From: Hepsetus odoe
Lineage: Eukaryota > Chordata > Actinopteri > Characiformes > Hepsetidae
Assembly (NCBI GenBank): GCA_017165825.1
Contig: CM029370.1
Location: 18,017,757 to 18,081,756, forward strand
Direction of reading: 5' to 3'
DNA: 64,000 bases
This document shows positions 59,481-64,000 of the stretch, one piece after another. The notes below the pieces were generated by a model that saw nothing but the letters and a program-made list of their open reading frames with translations, ran no database searches and was not told the origin of the DNA. Both the position numbers and the translations under genes were made by a program. Position 1 is the first letter of the stretch, and each line of letters opens with the position of its first letter.

Positions 59481-62400
59481 TCCAACAGTGTTCAAAGTCA
59501 ACTTTTACATGGGCGTGAATATTGTTAGAGTTCAATCTACAGTCATATTTAACAAAATAACAATATATAACAAAATAATGAAAAAATGAAAACGTATTAT
59601 TTTGTATAATGTAGTATTTTGTATGGAATATTTTACTATTAGGACTAATGAGGATTCACACTCTCAGCTGCAGTCTTGCAGCAGAGTTTCTTTAATGTGC
59701 CACTTGTTTTATTCATTTGTACCCATAACTGGAACAGCTTGGACAAATCGCAGGTCCTATCTCTGAACAGGTGACTGGCGCTTTAATTGTAGCCTTCTGC
59801 CTGCAGCACAGTGACTGGCTTAGCTGTCAGAATGTTTATTTTTACTGCACTCATGAAGCCTTATTTTTCCCCCAGATTTCTGTAGGTTCTGTAAAAAAAG
59901 ATACTGGAATAGTACAGTCATATGCTTTTTAAAATATGCTTCATACATTCTGCTTAATTAACTGAGCAAAGTTAATCAAGTCAGTTTAGTTTTGTGACCC
60001 ATACTGCAAGAAACAGATGGTACTGTGTAGTAAATACAGATGAATGCGCTGAGCCAGAAGGTTTCATGCGTAAAAGTATTTTTTAAAAATTACAGTTCTG
60101 AGTTATAAAAAAAAAAAGTGACCCAGATTCCAATTACAAGAGGCATTACATACATCATTGGCACCATCAGTAAAGAAAACTGAATTATTGGCATCCTTGC
60201 TATAGATGATTTAAAGGTGATGATAGTGTTACAATTAAAAATAGAAAAAATATTTATACTAAATATAGAACACCTGTAGTAGGTATGTTTTGTCTGAGAA
60301 AAAAGCAACCTGTAGCAAAGTATATTAAAACATTTTTTTTTTAAAAATCACAAAATGAGCAACCCAAGAACTTTAAAGTATTATCTGGTACATATTTAAT
60401 AAACTAGGTTGATTTAATTGACAAATTTGAAGTAGTCATCCTTGGTTTCCTGTTTTACTGGGGTATAAAAATGTGGGCGCACTAGGTGGTTGGAGCTCAA
60501 GGAAACTTGCTTAAGACCCAGAACATGGCGATATCTGGATTCTAAGAACGGTCAAAATCCCTTCACCTTTATCCTCGAGCCTCGTAAAATATTACAAGAG
60601 AATAAAATACTTAACAAGGAATACCAATTATTAAAGTTATTAAAAACTTATTTTTGAAATAAAGTATATTTTGTGATCACCTGTGGCTTTTTTCTTGAGG
60701 TAATGAGCTTGTAATGTGATACCTTTGGTTTCTGAGTAATGATATTCGTTAAACAAGAAGGATCGTTTTCATCAGCCGTTTCCACTCAGATAAGGGGGTT
60801 AACAATTCTACAGGGCACAGTATGTACGTACATCTTCCTCAACAAATCGATGCCTTAGTAATTGTCAGAGAAACAGTGTGCATTATATTCTGACCTTTGG
60901 TCATAACTGGATATTTTGTCTCTCTTGAGGAAGGCTGATAAACTGAAGCTTGGTGGCAAGTCATTGTGTTGCATTTTGTATCTACAATAAATTTTATGTC
61001 ATATTTACGGTGTTGTGGTTTTATACGATGTACGCTGTAATGAGACAGAACCTATGCATTGCTCATATTACTCACACTGTGGAAGTTCTGCCCTCCATGA
61101 GCGTAAGAGCACTCTGTCAAAGGAAACAATCAATATCCAGTAGCATGCAGCCTGCACAAATGCAGGGTCGAGCAAGAGCAGTGAAGATGTCACTATTTGT
61201 TTAAGTCATGCTTAACATCTTTGTCTCTGCTCCTTCTAGCACGATTTTAACGACTGCTTCAGAAAACCGTCAGTCCTTTCTAATCATCAAGGAATAATTC
61301 TTTTGATAATGGTTTCTTTTGGCATTACAGCAAACTAGGATTCCCACTGACCCTTAAAATGTCTTGTTAGATTTTAAGTGGTCCTGCTATTAGTCCTAAA
61401 ATGTCTACAGACCTGGTACAAAGCATCCTATTCATTACTACATTAGAGTTATAAAAAACAACTATTCCAGAATAATCTGCCCACCAAAAACGCCTATCCA
61501 ACAGTGATCCTGTGGACAGGAATTGGCCACGAAAAATAGCATAAATAAAAGCTGAAACTCAGTGTCTATTGGCAGTTGTGTGTTTAAAAGCACTGAATTG
61601 GACTGGACTGTAAAAACTGTGCAGCAACCCTGAAAAGATAACAACATGAATTCCTGCTGTGTTTACAGTAGCTGTGCTCTACATCAGCAGCCGCTCAGAA
61701 AGTAGAAGTCCCCCCCTCACAGTCCTTTAAGAGGAAGAGCTGAAGCAAAACCAGAATGGAAGTAAAAGTAGAAACTGTGGGTCTCAGCCCAAAGGCTGCA
61801 TTCAAAAGGCTAATGTTTCACAGTCTCTCACAATGACTGGCTTTTGTGTGGGACCAAGCCATCTTCAGTCAATGAGAACACAATGCAGGCTAGTGCACAG
61901 AAACTCAAGCCTCCCCAGAGGCAGCAAAAATAACACAACACTTTATATGCCGCAATTAGTCATGCATTTTCACAATGGCACACCACTGCCAAAGAAATTT
62001 TGCAGACGCTATTTTATGCACAGAATCATTGGGTCTTAGTTGTTGGTTTTTGCAAGATTGCACCTTCCATACAAGTGCCTTGTCCTCCGTTATACCTACG
62101 CACCTACCCTCTAGCACACAATGTTAATTTAATCAGTAGGTGCTGTCTGTAGATTGCCTATTAGTGACAACAGCCGATTTGCTACTGCGTAATTTATCAG
62201 CCACCCACTACTCTTGCAGTTTTAAGAGATACCAAGATACTGACTTGGTAGTGTGTGGTCTGGTTTGGGATTAACGCATGATTGTAAAAGAATCTCATAT
62301 CCATCAGCAACTAATTATTACAATAAATAAAAGCATTGGATGGAAGATCAGATTGAAATGATATCAGATGTAGTACATATAGTTTTCTTTTAAAGCAAAA

Positions 62401-62641
62401 CTTTTGACCGATGCTGGGCTGCTGTGAAACGGCTACGTTGCGTTCATTTGACTTAATTTTTCTTTGACATCTATTTGATTGCATTATGCAAATAAATATT
62501 ATTCTGTAAACGCCGTATCGGTGCGTCCTCAGTTTCCGGGACAGTGGAGTTTTACAAACCTCACTGCTGATTTGATAAGAGACAAAACAAAACTGGAGTA
62601 CAAACAAAAACAACTTTGAGTTTATAAAGTCATTGCGCTGC

Positions 62642-62672
<31 letters not shown>

Positions 62673-64000
62673 TCTGTGAAAATGTTAACCAGGGTTAATT
62701 CAGTTTAACCATTGTGTTTAACTGAACAACAGGCTCTATGTGTCTAACAAAATAGCCAGTAAATGTTCAGTGTTTAATAATTGTTAAAAACACATCAATG
62801 AGTATAGGCACAAAGAAGGCACAGCCAATAATCTACGAGTGCAGGCTAACGAGTGTCCACTATTGTCCGTATGTCCATCACATTCTTCACCAAGTGACGT
62901 CCGATGTGACATATGGCCCTGGAGCCTTGTTCATCAGGTCTCCAGGGCAGTGACCTCTTCCCTTCTTTGTGTCCATTTCTCAGTTCCTTTATTAGGCTCG
63001 ATCCTACTGCCAGAGCACCTAAGCACATTTTCAGGAATGTAGAGGAACATCACTGAGCGAGCACAAGTTATGTGAAATGTGTTACTTTAAGAACCAGATC
63101 ACGAATGAACAGCTTTGGTGAAGCTGGTATTTTTCTGCTTGAGTTCCTCATGCCTGTGTTCATTCCTGTGGAGCCTGCGTCAACCATTCAGAAAGTGCTG
63201 CTTACGTGCACCACACTTGCTCGTCTAAATTTTCATCTGCATGTTACAGTATTTGGCCTTTTTCATGAAGGCACAGGTTGATCTACTTCCCTTTAAACAG
63301 CCTTGCAGGTAACCCAGAGGGACGTTACACCAGGCTGTACCCTTCTGTTCCAGTGGAAGCGTCTGCTAAAGAGAGAAGAAAAAAAAAAAAAAAACAGGGC
63401 TCCCCTGTCGCACCCTGGGATAGGTTAATCCTCCTTATCTTGCCAAGGAAGCTGCATGCTAAGATCAGTCACAAAGGCTTATGCCTATTTAAAGAATTCT
63501 CTTCCATCTATTCTAGTCCTCGTATAAATGCAAGGTGACGTAGGGATTTTTTTTTTTTTTGTGGCTACAATTACTACATGCTCAGTTTCATACAAAATAA
63601 AGAGATTAATTAGAGGTTGACATCAAATGACCTCCCTTCAGGCAAGTCATTAAGAGAGCAAAAAGAGCAATCCAGCAATCCAAACATTGTGATAGTCTAT
63701 AATCATTCTTTGTTTTCTGATTTATGCAATTTGTTAAAGGATGTGTGCAGCAAATCAACCATAATTTCATTAGCTCAAGCAAGCATGAGTGGAACAGGCT
63801 TTACAAGAAGCAAGTGTGGTCAATCCGATCTGACTCAGTGCTCCGGCTAACTTCCTAATGTCCTGCACAGCACATTTTATGGCATAGTGAGCTTCTTTGA
63901 GGATTTAAAGTATTAAAAATGGCAGACTGCCAACATCACAGTAAGCGATACTTCACAGATTATGCAAACTGCATCTCGATTACACCATTTCTTAACATAA
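59481..64000. other. fam167a 3' UTR and gene-free right end
   Basis: No coding exon or RNA gene recognised. AT-rich, with runs of T (62643-62666), A (63380-63393) and T (63548-63560). Polyadenylation of fam167a cannot be fixed by eye. Confidence 0.4.

Overview
This is vertebrate nuclear DNA, almost certainly from a teleost fish. It has GT-AG introns, many microsatellites, tRNA-derived SINEs, Tc1/mariner relics and an RTE-type LINE. Four protein families are recognisable, in five genes: two tandem TNFAIP2/EXOC3L4-like genes of the Sec6 (exocyst) superfamily, eif5, enpp5 and fam167a. I joined exons by hand. Every join keeps frame, and the predicted lengths of eIF5 (428 aa), ENPP5 (477 aa) and FAM167A (209 aa) are at or close to those I know for the families.

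Layout: (1) 626-7727 (+), tnfaip2-like copy A, ten exons; its start lies left of the window or in an exon I could not find. (2) 7728-19034, about 11 kb without a convincing gene, holding decayed Tc1-like transposons, several SINEs and a U2 snRNA/SINE fusion. (3) 19035-32494 (+), tnfaip2-like copy B, with the same ten core exons preceded by four extra in-frame exons that repeat one lysine-rich module. Its introns carry nested Tc1 elements and an RTE LINE. (4) 32495-40100, gene-free, with SINEs, a foldback element and a mariner-type relic. (5) 40100-46453 (+), eif5 with a GC-box promoter, a leader with an overlapping uORF and ten coding exons. (6) 51480-48114 (-), enpp5, convergent with eif5. 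(7) about 53520-59480 (+), fam167a, with a noncoding first exon and two coding exons. (8) 59481-64000, no gene seen.

The TNFAIP2/EXOC3L4 - EIF5 neighbourhood matches human 14q32, which supports the naming of the tandem pair. enpp5 and fam167a lie on other chromosomes in human, so that side of the window is a lineage-specific junction. The genes have separate jobs: Sec6-family membrane remodelling, translation start-site selection, a membrane-bound phosphodiesterase-family ectoenzyme, and a small conserved protein of unclear function.

Points most worth a second look: the 1-1 phase exon array encoding repeated basic modules in copy B; (TG)n tracts in place of a pyrimidine tract at the same splice acceptor in both copies; the U2-SINE chimera; the overlapping uORF of eif5; a 41-bp tandem repeat in the enpp5 promoter; and two near-identical CRE/AP1-CCAAT-X-box modules 42 kb apart.
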